Part shown: piece by piece, positions 26,808 through 34,930 of the stretch | Layout of the letters: each line of letters starts with the position of its first letter | Position numbering within the stretch: the stretch's first letter is position 1 | Assembly: GCA_028290705.1 (NCBI GenBank) | Contig: JAQGJH010000088.1 | Coordinates: forward strand, 18,116 to 82,115 | Length of the DNA stretch: 64,000 bases | Direction: 5' to 3' | DNA from: Hyphomicrobiales bacterium | Lineage (GTDB): Bacteria; Pseudomonadota; Alphaproteobacteria; Rhizobiales; Beijerinckiaceae | The notes under the pieces: model-generated | Told to the model about the DNA's origin: nothing | The model's input: only the letters and a program-made list of their open reading frames with translations | Databases searched by the model: none | Program-made: the position numbers and the translations under genes

Positions 26808-27074
26808 TCAGAAGCCCTTTTCGATCCGCGAATAGACGTTCTGGGTGAACGCCAGCATCTGCTCGCCGATGAACGGGCCGCTGAGAACCAGCACCACCAG
26901 GATCGCGATGATCTTCGGCACGAAGGTCAGGGTCATTTCCTGCACCTGCGTGAGCGCCTGCATCAACGCAATCACGATCCCGACCACCATGGCGGTGCCC
27001 ACGGCCGGCCCCGACCCTTTGATGATGACCCAGAATGCGAGCTGGATCAGATCGAATGCATCGCTCTCGCTCAT
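26808..27074 (-). CDS. fliQ: Flagellar export gate protein FliQ
   Basis: An 88-residue protein of two membrane helices (about residues 14-38 and 50-75) with the conserved VGIVIALMQALTQVQEMTLTFVPKIIAI. It packs around FliP in the export gate. It starts in an ATGA overlap with the flgD stop. The separation of fliQ, flhA and fliR from fliP (41231) is typical of this group's layout. Confidence 0.92.
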   Translation of the reverse strand: MSESDAFDLIQLAFWVIIKGSGPAVGTAMVVGIVIALMQALTQVQEMTLTFVPKIIAILVVLVLSGPFIGEQMLAFTQNVYSRIEKGF

Positions 27075-27478
27075 GCGTCTGCGATCGAGATTCCGGACGC
27101 CACGTTCAGCGTCGCGCCCGACTGGAGTGTCGCGACGACGCCGGTCGACTCGATCTTGACCGATTTGACGATTCCGGAGGTCAGCCCGTCGGCCGAGGTC
27201 GCGACCCGCCCGATCAAGCCGTTGGCCTGCGAGATCTGCGACATGGCCACGAGCGAATCGATCTTGGTGTTCAACTGGACCGATTGTTCGACGTTCGAGA
27301 ACGACGCCAGCTGCGAAAGAAACTGCGACGATTCCATCGGCTCGGTCGGATCCTGATTCTGCATCTGGGTGACCAGAAGCTTCAGGAACGAATTGTAATC
27401 GACCAGGTTCTTGTCGCCGGTCTTCGCCGTCGTGGCGGCCGGGGTCTGCCCTGCGGCAGAGGTGGGATTGACGATCAT
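27071..27478 (-). CDS. flgD: Flagellar hook capping protein FlgD
   Basis: A 135-residue hook scaffold protein. The core DYNSFLKLLVTQMQNQDPTEPMESSQFLSQLASFSNVEQSVQLN is the FlgD hallmark. It is short, lacking the larger C-terminal domains of enterobacterial FlgD, which is common in alphaproteobacteria. The ATG has AGGAGA upstream. It follows flbT by 10 bases. Confidence 0.93.
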   Translation of the reverse strand: MIVNPTSAAGQTPAATTAKTGDKNLVDYNSFLKLLVTQMQNQDPTEPMESSQFLSQLASFSNVEQSVQLNTKIDSLVAMSQISQANGLIGRVATSADGLTSGIVKSVKIESTGVVATLQSGATLNVASGISIADA

Positions 27479-27488
27479 CTGGCTCTCC

Positions 27489-27893
27489 TCAGGCGGCCGG
27501 CATGGTGATGCGCTGACGCTCGGGAGCGAAGATCTGGGCTTCGAGCGGGAACAAGCGGCGGATGGTCTTCAGCGCTTCGAAACGGCGCTTGACCGCGAGC
27601 AGATCGCGCACCTGAGCGAGACCCTTGAGGATGTCGGCGTTCTGGAACGTCTCCATCAGCACGTCGAGCATCTGCTCGGCCTGCGATTCGGCACGGCACG
27701 CCGGATCCATCAGCATCACCTGGATGGTGAAATACAACTGGCGCAGAGGCGTGGTCGTGTCCTCGGGCGTCAGCACGTGCGCCTCGAGCAGGAATGTGAC
27801 GTCGTTCATGAGCTCGATCGAAACCTTGCGATCGACTTTGATGACGGCGCCGTTGAGATAGAGTTTTTCACCAGAACGTAGGGAGAGCTGCAT
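27489..27893 (-). CDS. flbT: Flagellin synthesis regulator FlbT
   Basis: A 134-residue protein, MQLSLRSGEKLYLNGAVIKV..., with the family body FLLEAHVLTPEDTTTPLRQLYFTIQVMLMDP. In Caulobacter FlbT represses flagellin by binding the flagellin mRNA leader; in some relatives the pair FlbT/FlaF act in opposite directions. The single flagellin gene of this cluster has a 424-base upstream region that could carry such a leader. It lies 8 bases after flaF. Confidence 0.93.
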   Translation of the reverse strand: MQLSLRSGEKLYLNGAVIKVDRKVSIELMNDVTFLLEAHVLTPEDTTTPLRQLYFTIQVMLMDPACRAESQAEQMLDVLMETFQNADILKGLAQVRDLLAVKRRFEALKTIRRLFPLEAQIFAPERQRITMPAA

Positions 27894-27901
27894 GTTCGGC
27901 C

Positions 27902-28249
27902 TCAGTTCAAACCGTCACGAATGATCGCATTGATCGATTGGATTCCCTCAAGGTCAGTCGATTGACCTTTGCGGATCAGGTCCACTTCCTTGATGACCCA
28001 GATGCCGATCGACACGATCGACGCACGAGTCGCTTCCGGAAGTGCATTGCCCGGGTTCACAAGATCCTCGATGAGGATTGTCCAGAGCTGTTCAGAAAAA
28101 TAAAGCGCCTGGGTGGCGGCAGCGGAGCCGACGCCCTCGCGCATCGCCACCTCGAGCAGGCGTATGGCTTCGTCGAAGGCGTCACGCTCGCGCGAGCGCT
28201 CTTCCTCGCTGCTGTCCTCGATAATCTCGTCGTAGGAAACCTGATACAT
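27902..28249 (-). CDS. flaF: Flagellar biosynthesis regulator FlaF
   Basis: A 115-residue helical protein, MYQVSYDEIIEDSSEEERSRERDAF..., with the FlaF segments FDEAIRLLEVAMREG and LYFSEQLWTILIEDLVNPGNALPEATRASIVSIGIWV. FlaF promotes flagellin synthesis or secretion as the counterpart of FlbT. The order flgL-flaF-flbT-flgD places it between junction-protein and hook-cap genes, as in rhizobia. Confidence 0.93.
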   Translation of the reverse strand: MYQVSYDEIIEDSSEEERSRERDAFDEAIRLLEVAMREGVGSAAATQALYFSEQLWTILIEDLVNPGNALPEATRASIVSIGIWVIKEVDLIRKGQSTDLEGIQSINAIIRDGLN

Positions 28250-28263
28250 GGCTCACTCTTCGT

Positions 28264-29313
28264 TCAAAGGTATTTCAGCAGGCCGAGCTGCTTGATTCTC
28301 GAAGTCAGCGCGTAGGCAGTTTCGATCTGCGTCGACAGCGCCGTGTAGCGCACCGACATTTCGTAAGGGTCGACGTCTTCGAGCGAGCCCAGATTCATGG
28401 CCAGCGACTGGCTCTGGATTTCGAGCCGCTCGGTCGCGTCCCTGACTTGCGCCTGCAAGCTGCCGGTCCGCGCCTGCATGGCGGTGACGCTCGTCTGCCC
28501 GCGGGACAGCGCCTCGATGGCCTTGTCCAGCACGACGGTGGAGGCCTTTGGTCCGAGCCCGTCGATGTTCAGCTGCGACATCATCGTGAGCGCCTTGGTG
28601 ACGTCACGGAACGCCTGATTATCGGTCGAAACCGAACCGTCGATCACCTCGCTCATGGAGATGCGCGACCGGATGACCTTGTCGGAGGCGGATGAGAAGC
28701 TGGAGCGCCAGCCCGTATCGTCAAAGAGATCCTTGAATCCCCCATCCAGATAGGCCGCCATGTCGACGTCGTTGATCGCCTGAGCTGCGGGATCGGTCTG
28801 GGAGAACCCGAAGGCAGCGACGAAGCTCGCATCCACCGCCATCCTGCCAGCCGCCGTGGCGGCGCCGGGATCGGGATCGACCGGCAGCACGTCGGTATTC
28901 AGTCCGGCGAACAGGAATTGACCATTGTAGCTCGTATTGAGCTTGTCGTTCAGCGTCTTCAACGCATCCGTGGCGCTTTGCTTGATCAAGGCCAGGTCGA
29001 CACCCGGCGACTTGGCGCGCACCAGCAGTTCCATCACGTCCGAAATGGTCTGGCCAATCGAATCGAGGTTCGTCTGCGTCGTGTCCAATCGCCCGGAGAC
29101 CGTGGCATTCAACGACTTGATGGTGTCGATGCGTGCGATCTGCTGATTGAAGTCGACTGAAAGGCTCGAGTTCAGGCCGAGCGCGAGTCCGCGATCGGCG
29201 ATGCGTCCGGTGCTCGCCTGCTCCTGGACGATCGACATCTCGCGCTGAAGCTTCAGCACGGTCGTTCTCATCAATTGCGACGAGGAAAGGTCTGAGACTC
29301 CGGCCGCCTTCAT
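28264..29313 (-). CDS. flgL: Hook-filament junction protein FlgL
   Basis: A 349-residue flagellin-like protein. The N-terminal coil SDLSSSQLMRTTVLKLQREMSIVQEQASTGRIADRGLALG and the C-terminal coil EDVDPYEMSVRYTALSTQIETAYALTSRIKQLGLLKYL are the paired D0/D1 helices. It joins the hook and FlgK to the filament. It follows flgK by 3 bases. Confidence 0.88.
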   Translation of the reverse strand: MKAAGVSDLSSSQLMRTTVLKLQREMSIVQEQASTGRIADRGLALGLNSSLSVDFNQQIARIDTIKSLNATVSGRLDTTQTNLDSIGQTISDVMELLVRAKSPGVDLALIKQSATDALKTLNDKLNTSYNGQFLFAGLNTDVLPVDPDPGAATAAGRMAVDASFVAAFGFSQTDPAAQAINDVDMAAYLDGGFKDLFDDTGWRSSFSSASDKVIRSRISMSEVIDGSVSTDNQAFRDVTKALTMMSQLNIDGLGPKASTVVLDKAIEALSRGQTSVTAMQARTGSLQAQVRDATERLEIQSQSLAMNLGSLEDVDPYEMSVRYTALSTQIETAYALTSRIKQLGLLKYL

Positions 29314-29316
29314 GGC

Positions 29317-30783
29317 TTACCTCACTGCCGCAAAGAGCGATTGCATCATGCTGTCGACGACTGAAATAAGCTTGGCCGAGCCTTGGTAAGCCCGCTCCAG
29401 ATCGAGCATCTTGGACATTTCATTGTCGAGGCTCACGCCAGTTGTGCTCGAGAGCGTCTGGGTCGCGCGACTGAGCAAGGTGCTGGTCTGGTCCGCATCG
29501 TCGGTCGTGGTTTTGCGCAACGCCTCGATCCAGCCGACCGAGGATGAGGCATAGCTGGTCAGCGAGCCTTTGCTCAGCGCGCCGCCCGAGGAGTCGAACG
29601 TCTGCAACTGATCGAACGCGCTGATGAGCGTCTGATAGCGGTCGGAATAAGCCGCCGCGCTTGTGGTGTTGACTTTGTAGTTCGGATCGAGCGGGTCCGA
29701 GATGCCGCCGTCCCGCAGCAGGAATGGATTTCCGCCTTGCGCGAGGTCGACCGTCGCGGCGACCCGGATGCTGCTTGCGAGACCCGTCTGCAAGGACGCG
29801 CCCGGGAGCACAGTGGAAACACCATCGCGGAAGAGACCGGCGCGCGCGCCGGCGCCGTTCACGTCAGTCTCGGCGAACATCTCGATCACGCCGCGCGCGA
29901 CTTCGTCGAGCTGACCCTGATAGGAGACCGCGACATCGTCGCGCAACGCCGTCAAACCGACGATGTTTCCCGACTTGCTCTGCATCACGGCGCCCGGGCC
30001 CGTCACCGGGGTGCCGTCGACGAAGACAGCATTGCCCTGCACGCCGGGCGTGAACTGCGACACGGGCTGGAAAGTGACGCTCCGACGCACGCCCTCGAAC
30101 AGCGTTGCGCCGCCGTCCGTGTAGATCTGCATGTCGTTGCCCGGGCGGACCGTCGTACGGATCCCGATCTCGGCCGAGAGCTCCAACAAGACTTGGTCGC
30201 GCGCATCCATCTGATCGGTCACGTCTCGACCGACGCCAGAGTCTGCGATGATCCGGGTGTTCAGCTTCTCGAAGGTCGCCAGAAGCGTATTGACCTTGTC
30301 GACCGATGACGAAATGGCCGCATCCGCGGTCTTCCGAACGGACTGTACGGCCGAGCTTGCATCGTTCAGCGTCTGAACGAGATTTTTGGCCGCATCCACG
30401 GCGTTTTGCGCGAGAACCTGGCTATCCGGTGAAGACGCAGCCTGCTGCAGGGCTTCTACGAGAGATCCCAGGCGTCCGGCGGGAGTCGCCTTACCCAGCG
30501 CCGGATCGACCGTCTGCTGCAGCCTGTTGATGCCATCCAGCATCGAACTCTGCATGGTTGCGTCTGAATTGGTGCGGATCACACGCAGAAACAGCGCTTC
30601 GTCCGCACTGCGCGTGATCTGAAGAAGCTGAACGCCGCCACTCGGATCGACGGTGACTTCCGCAGTCTTGCGGGAGTACCCGGCTTCGTTGACTCCCGCA
30701 ATGTTGCGCGAGACGACATTCGTCTCCGCCGACCTGACCGTCAGCGAGCTTCTTGCACTATTCAGGGCGGCGGTCAGGCTCAT
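29317..30783 (-). CDS. flgK: Hook-filament junction protein FlgK
   Basis: A 488-residue protein. The N-terminus SARSSLTVRSAETNVVSRNIAGVNEAGYSRKTAEV carries the rod/hook family motif, and the C-terminus GVSLDNEMSKMLDLERAYQGSAKLISVVDSMMQSLF is the matching helix. It is the first protein distal to the hook. Length is normal. It starts 21 bases after flgE. Confidence 0.92.
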   Translation of the reverse strand: MSLTAALNSARSSLTVRSAETNVVSRNIAGVNEAGYSRKTAEVTVDPSGGVQLLQITRSADEALFLRVIRTNSDATMQSSMLDGINRLQQTVDPALGKATPAGRLGSLVEALQQAASSPDSQVLAQNAVDAAKNLVQTLNDASSAVQSVRKTADAAISSSVDKVNTLLATFEKLNTRIIADSGVGRDVTDQMDARDQVLLELSAEIGIRTTVRPGNDMQIYTDGGATLFEGVRRSVTFQPVSQFTPGVQGNAVFVDGTPVTGPGAVMQSKSGNIVGLTALRDDVAVSYQGQLDEVARGVIEMFAETDVNGAGARAGLFRDGVSTVLPGASLQTGLASSIRVAATVDLAQGGNPFLLRDGGISDPLDPNYKVNTTSAAAYSDRYQTLISAFDQLQTFDSSGGALSKGSLTSYASSSVGWIEALRKTTTDDADQTSTLLSRATQTLSSTTGVSLDNEMSKMLDLERAYQGSAKLISVVDSMMQSLFAAVR

Positions 30784-30804
30784 GGATCATGCTTCTCTGG
30801 ACGC

Positions 30805-32055
30805 TTACGAACGAAGGTTCACGAGAACTTCGATCAGGTCGGCGCCCGTCTGGAACACTTTGGAATTGGCGGTGTAGCCGCGCTGGGATTCGATCATGGT
30901 GGCGAGCTCGTTGGCGAGGTCGACGGTCGAATCTTCGAGGGTCGACGACACGATTTTGCCGAGACCGCCAGACTGCGCTGCTCCGACCACGACGCCGCCG
31001 GAATCGGCGGATTCGGCATAGACGTTGCCGCCTCGCTGCTCGAGATTGTTCGGGCTGCGCACGTTTGCCAGCGCGATCTTGTAGGTCGGCGTGCGCGTTC
31101 CGTTCGCGTAGATCGAGAAGAGCGTGCCGTCTTCGGCAATTTCGACACGGTCGACGGCGCTCGGAGCATTGCCGTTGATCGCGGTATCGATCACCGAATA
31201 GCTTGCGGCGAGTTGCGTCGTCTTGGAAAGGTCGAGCTCCAGGGTCGCGCCGTTCGGAACGGCGATGCTCAGCGGAGAGCCTGCCAGCATCTTCCCGTTG
31301 GCCGGGTCGAAATCCAGCGTCTGCGTCACGATCGGTCCGGCCGCGTAGGGGAACCCACCCGTGGCGCTCGCGCCCGCCTTGTCGAACACGGACACTTCCC
31401 AGGTGTTGTCCGCGGTCTTGTTGAAATAGACGTCGAGCTTCACCGGCGCGCCGAGATTGTCGTAGGCGACGATGGAAGACTTGCCGACCGTTGCAGAGGT
31501 GGCGGAATTCGCAGACGGCAGATCGCCGGCCGCAGTGGCGGTGGCGGCCGACGGAAGATTGGCCGTAAAGCTGCCGCTCGTCGACGCCTTGGCGGTGAGC
31601 GACAATTGCCCGATGGTGATGGCGGTCGTTCCGCCGATGCCGGCGTCACCAGTCGGCACTGAATCCCCGAGCGGGTATCCCATCAGCTTGAAGCCGGCGG
31701 TATTGATCAGAAATCCATCCTCGTCCGGGATGAAGCCGCCGGCACGCGTCAGAAACGAAGCGCCCGAAGGATCGTTGACGACGAAGAAGCCGTCGCCGTT
31801 GATGGCTAGATCGGTGACGTTCGTGGTGCCGCGCAGCGCGCCCTGCGAAGAGGCAGACTGACGGATATGCGCCGTGACGCCGCCCGAAGCATAGGAATGC
31901 GTGGCCTGCTGTCCCAGCACGGTCTCGAACTCGGTCGACTGTTGCTTGTAGCCCGTCGTGTTGACGTTCGCGATATTGTCCGAAACGACGGAAAGGCGGC
32001 TGGCCTGCGCAGACATTCCGGAAGCGGCGGTGCGCATCGTCGCGAAGAAGCTCAT
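30805..32055 (-). CDS. flgE: Flagellar hook protein FlgE
   Basis: A 416-residue hook subunit. The N-terminal rod/hook motif is SVVSDNIANVNTTGYKQQSTEF, the FlgE-specific internal part includes INGDGFFVV and SIVAYDNLGAPVKLDVYF, and the C-terminal helix is NELATMIESQRGYTANSKVFQTGADLIEVLVNL. First gene of a 13-gene minus-strand unit ending at 22140. A conserved element is found 49-71 bases upstream of the ATG. Confidence 0.94.
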   Translation of the reverse strand: MSFFATMRTAASGMSAQASRLSVVSDNIANVNTTGYKQQSTEFETVLGQQATHSYASGGVTAHIRQSASSQGALRGTTNVTDLAINGDGFFVVNDPSGASFLTRAGGFIPDEDGFLINTAGFKLMGYPLGDSVPTGDAGIGGTTAITIGQLSLTAKASTSGSFTANLPSAATATAAGDLPSANSATSATVGKSSIVAYDNLGAPVKLDVYFNKTADNTWEVSVFDKAGASATGGFPYAAGPIVTQTLDFDPANGKMLAGSPLSIAVPNGATLELDLSKTTQLAASYSVIDTAINGNAPSAVDRVEIAEDGTLFSIYANGTRTPTYKIALANVRSPNNLEQRGGNVYAESADSGGVVVGAAQSGGLGKIVSSTLEDSTVDLANELATMIESQRGYTANSKVFQTGADLIEVLVNLRS

Positions 32056-32103
32056 GAGAAGACCTCGTTGGGTACTGAACTGGCCCGAATGTAAGCGCGA
32101 TCA

Positions 32104-32126
32104 CTTGCGCGAAGCTGGTGCGAACC
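32104..32126 (-). promoter_or_regulatory. Shared flagellar upstream element, flgE copy
   Basis: On the plus strand CTTGCGCGAAGCTGGTGCGA, continuing ACC. It matches the element upstream of flgB at 19 of 23 positions and lies 48 bases before the flgE ATG. Copies at similar distance precede motA, fliF and the unknown gene at 55467. Probably an activator site or promoter element; FtcR, encoded next door, is the obvious candidate binder, which is inference. Confidence 0.55.
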
Positions 32127-32149
32127 TTGCCCCCGGGGCCCTGGCTCCT

Positions 32150-32180
32150 GGGTTCGCCGGAACCCGAAGGCCCGGCGAAC
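32150..32180. repeat. Stem-loop between ftcR and flgE
   Basis: GTTCGCCGG (32152-32160) and CCGGCGAAC (32172-32180) are perfect inverted arms with an 11-base loop. A competing smaller hairpin GGGTTC-GCCG-GAACCC overlaps it. It lies just after the ftcR stop. No T-run follows on the minus strand, so it may end or stabilise the ftcR transcript without being a classical terminator. Confidence 0.45.
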
Positions 32181-32198
32181 GTTGTCGGCGAGCGTGGC

Positions 32199-32867
32199 TC
32201 AGCAAGTCAGGCAGTAGCCGAGGTATCTCTTGGAATCGATCGGATCGTATCCGAGGCGCGCACGCAGCTTCTTGCGAAGTTTGCTCATATGGCTTTCCAC
32301 GACCGCTTCCTCGACGTTTTCGTCGAAGATGCCGTAGACGGCATTGAAGATCTGCGCCTTGCTGACACGCTTGCCGCGGTGCTGCACCAGATATTCCAGC
32401 ATGCGACGCTCGCGGCGCGGAAGCTCGATGATCTCGCCGCTGATCTCGGGATCGCGTCCGTCGAAGAAGACGCGCATGTCGCCGACCGTGGCGTAATCCT
32501 GCGTGACCTGCACACGACGACGAATGGCGTCGACGCGAGCCAGGATTTCGCGGGCATGAACCGGCTTGCGAACCACGTCGTCGACGCCGCAGGCGAACAG
32601 TTCGAGCGTGTGCTCCAGAGAGGGAGCATCATTCATCGCAATGACCGGTGCGCGCGAACGCTGCCGAATGATTTTCGAGAACTGATGACGATCGCGACAA
32701 TCGCCGATCAGGAAGGCCTCGACGGCTTCGAGATCCTGCGGACCCGCGCTGTTCACCCAGTCGTGGAATTCCTCGGGGAAGAATGCCGTGAGAGAGACAC
32801 CCTCGCGGCCAAAGGAGGTGGTGTAGCCCGACGCGACAATCTCGCGTTCATCGACGAAGACCAGCAT
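32199..32867 (-). CDS. ftcR: Flagellar transcriptional regulator FtcR
   Basis: A 222-residue OmpR-like regulator. The N-terminus [23 protein letters not shown] is the FtcR/Rem hallmark. The receiver-like half (residues 1-115) lacks an aspartate in the usual phosphorylation context, though the RKPV lysine remains. The C-terminal winged-helix domain has [34 protein letters not shown] and ends RYLGYCLTC. In Brucella and Sinorhizobium the orthologue is the master activator of early flagellar genes. The long frame upstream is not used. A CtrA-type box lies about 100 bases upstream. Confidence 0.93.
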   Translation of the reverse strand: MLVFVDEREIVASGYTTSFGREGVSLTAFFPEEFHDWVNSAGPQDLEAVEAFLIGDCRDRHQFSKIIRQRSRAPVIAMNDAPSLEHTLELFACGVDDVVRKPVHAREILARVDAIRRRVQVTQDYATVGDMRVFFDGRDPEISGEIIELPRRERRMLEYLVQHRGKRVSKAQIFNAVYGIFDENVEEAVVESHMSKLRKKLRARLGYDPIDSKRYLGYCLTC

Positions 32868-32968
32868 GGTCTGCCTGTGCCTTTCAAGGAATCTGTTCGA
32901 CGCTTTTGCCAGAATCAGCACTCGCAAAGCTTCAGCCTTTGCTTGACCACAACCATGCCCATTATTGG

Positions 32969-32984
32969 TTAATGAACGTTTAAC
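32969..32984 (-). promoter_or_regulatory. CtrA-type box upstream of ftcR
   Basis: The 19-base stretch GGTTAATGAACGTTTAACC contains TTAA-N7-TTAAC read on either strand, an exact match to the CtrA consensus and almost a full palindrome. It starts 101 bases upstream of the ftcR ATG and overlaps the stop of the transglycosylase gene. AT-rich sequence of this kind is rare in the surrounding DNA. Confidence 0.6.
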
Positions 32985-33576
32985 CGGGCGCCTGACAGAA
33001 GGTTCTGGCGTTAGGAGTCCAGGCTCCAAGTCCAGCCGAAACCATGTTGCCAATAACCGCACAAACATATCGTTTCTGTGCAGATGTATTATTTGGGCCA
33101 GCATGATAACGAGCCACAGCCATCGTCCAGCTGCCTTCGCGCTGCTTCAGCTCGATCAGGAACTTTGCGCCATAGTCGACATTCTTCGCCGGGTTGAACA
33201 TCTCCGCTACGGAAGCGAATTTTTTCCCGTGGAAGTAGTGATTGATCTGCATGCAACCGATATCGATGAGCTTCGCGCCGCGCCCGCGGGCTAGTTCCAC
33301 TTGACGCATGGCCTCCGTCATGCTGGGCGAGAAGACCGACTTGCCCTCGACGTTGATCGCGTGCGGATCGAGCTTACCGCGACGTCCCGTCTCGGTGAGA
33401 CTCACGGCATAGAGAACATTGACCGGCACGCGGTGCTGCTGTGACGCGCGCAGCATCTCGCGCTCGCAGACGTTGGTGCTCGTCTGCGGCACGCGCGTCT
33501 GTGGTGTGGCCGACGCGCTACAGATAAATGCCAGAAGCCACGGAAGCGCGATCGCGAGGCGTGACGGTCTCATCAT
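32980..33576 (-). CDS. Lytic transglycosylase (SLT type), flagellar operon
   Basis: A 198-residue periplasmic enzyme. The signal peptide is residues 1-24 ([20 protein letters not shown]). The SLT fold follows with the catalytic glutamate in SLTETGR (Glu62), then [15 protein letters not shown] and VARYHAGPN. It would cleave peptidoglycan to let the rod through, since the FlgJ-like protein here has no enzymatic domain. Its start lies 59 bases inside the end of fliK in another frame; a weak AGGA lies 10 bases upstream. Confidence 0.87.
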   Translation of the reverse strand: MMRPSRLAIALPWLLAFICSASATPQTRVPQTSTNVCEREMLRASQQHRVPVNVLYAVSLTETGRRGKLDPHAINVEGKSVFSPSMTEAMRQVELARGRGAKLIDIGCMQINHYFHGKKFASVAEMFNPAKNVDYGAKFLIELKQREGSWTMAVARYHAGPNNTSAQKRYVCAVIGNMVSAGLGAWTPNARTFCQAPG

Positions 33577-34930
33577 ACTCGGACTTTCCTGAAGCTCTCT
33601 CGTGACCGCGTTGACCGCGCGAGCGATCCTCGGCATGGGACGATGCGTCCTGTTGCTGGGCCGACGCGGAATTGTTGGATGTGCCGTTTTGACTGGACTG
33701 GCCGGATTGCTGCTGGGCGTTCTGACCGTTCTGCGATAATCCGCCTGCATCCGCTGCCGACGCGGCGCGGATGGTCAAACCGTCGAGCTGGCAATTCTCG
33801 CCTTGAAGGCTTCGATGCAGCACGTCCTGGCTGCGCTTGATCATGTCGAGCGTCTCGGGCTTCGCCACTTCGATCTGGATGGTCAGTGCGCCGCCCGAGA
33901 GTTTCATCTTCACATTGACGACGCCGAGGGCTTCCGGCTCGAGCTGGATGTCCATGGTTTTGGACACGTCATGCGTGGCGGGCTTGTGCATCTCGGCGGC
34001 GACGGGCGCGGTCGCGGCCTGAACCTCGCGTACGACCTGACCGGCAATCTGTCGCATCGGTTCGTTGACGACAGGATAGTGAGTCGTCGTGTTGACGTTG
34101 CGCACCGCGACGCTGCGCGTCTCTTCGACCGCCTCGTCGTCGCCGGTCTTCGAAAGCATCTGTCGGGCGAAGCCATCGAGCGGCTTGCCGCCTTCCTCCG
34201 CCATGGCAGGGTCCGTCGTCCCAGTCGCGAGCGCCGCATTGCCGGCCGCCTGGCCATCGTCCGGCATGGCGACAGGTGTTTGAGTCGCGGCGGTCCCCTG
34301 GATCGACATGCCCTTTGTGGCTGACCCGTCTCGACCTTGCGGCGGCTCGCCCTTGGCCGAAGGCGCGTCCTTGCGGACGCCACTTTGTCCGGACTGTCCG
34401 GGAGCAGCCAACAAAGCCGCAACGGCGGCCTCGGCCGCCTGCGACGGCAATGCGGTCGTGTCCACCGGCACGTCGCTGGGCGGCGTGACGTCCACCGACG
34501 GCAGACCAAGTTCGCCGCCAGCTTCAAGACCGGGCATTTCAGATTTTGCCGCAGCAACCCCGACACTTTCTGCCGAAGTCTCGACGTTCCGCGGCGGCAG
34601 CACGATCTTGCCGGTCTCACCTGACAGGACCTGCGCCAGAAGCGCCTGCCAGCCAGCCTCGGCTGCAGGCAAAGAGGCGCCGCCATCCGCCGCCACGTTG
34701 GCCGCATCGATGGGCGCGTCGAGCTTGAAGCCGGGATTGAGTTGCGACGGATGCCGCAAAACCGTCGGCTCTTGCGGCCCGCTCTTGGAGGGAATCGCCG
34801 GGGCGGCCTGCTCTTCGAGAACGCTGCCGAAAGCCTCAGCCGCGGAGCCGTCGGACTGGCCGGCATCGGCGCGCTGCTGCGGAACGTTGCGCGGCGGCGG
34901 CGCCGTCACGACTGCGAGCTTGGGTCCCAT
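33518..34930 (-). CDS. fliK: Flagellar hook-length control protein FliK
   Basis: A 470-residue protein. A long low-complexity N-terminal part is followed by the conserved C-terminal domain (about residues 325-410): MDIQLEPEALGVVNVKMKLSGGALTIQIEVAKPETLDMIKRSQDVLHRSL. The tail is rich in Gln, Ser, Asn and charged residues. It measures hook length and switches FlhB specificity. The start ATG shares one base with the motC stop (TGATG). The 3' end overlaps the transglycosylase gene. Confidence 0.88.
   Translation of the reverse strand: MGPKLAVVTAPPPRNVPQQRADAGQSDGSAAEAFGSVLEEQAAPAIPSKSGPQEPTVLRHPSQLNPGFKLDAPIDAANVAADGGASLPAAEAGWQALLAQVLSGETGKIVLPPRNVETSAESVGVAAAKSEMPGLEAGGELGLPSVDVTPPSDVPVDTTALPSQAAEAAVAALLAAPGQSGQSGVRKDAPSAKGEPPQGRDGSATKGMSIQGTAATQTPVAMPDDGQAAGNAALATGTTDPAMAEEGGKPLDGFARQMLSKTGDDEAVEETRSVAVRNVNTTTHYPVVNEPMRQIAGQVVREVQAATAPVAAEMHKPATHDVSKTMDIQLEPEALGVVNVKMKLSGGALTIQIEVAKPETLDMIKRSQDVLHRSLQGENCQLDGLTIRAASAADAGGLSQNGQNAQQQSGQSSQNGTSNNSASAQQQDASSHAEDRSRGQRGHERASGKSEYDETVTPRDRASVASGIYL

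Noticed and set aside
25575..27356. 593-codon plus-strand frame opposite flhA and fliQ
   Set aside because: Shadow of flhA, dominated by Asp, Arg and Gln; no domain.
32905..32921. A possible copy of the element before ftcR (TTTGCCAGAATCAGCAC)
   Set aside because: 10 of 14 positions fit at 37 nt, but GC-rich or repetitive sequence could give this by chance; kept out of the main set.
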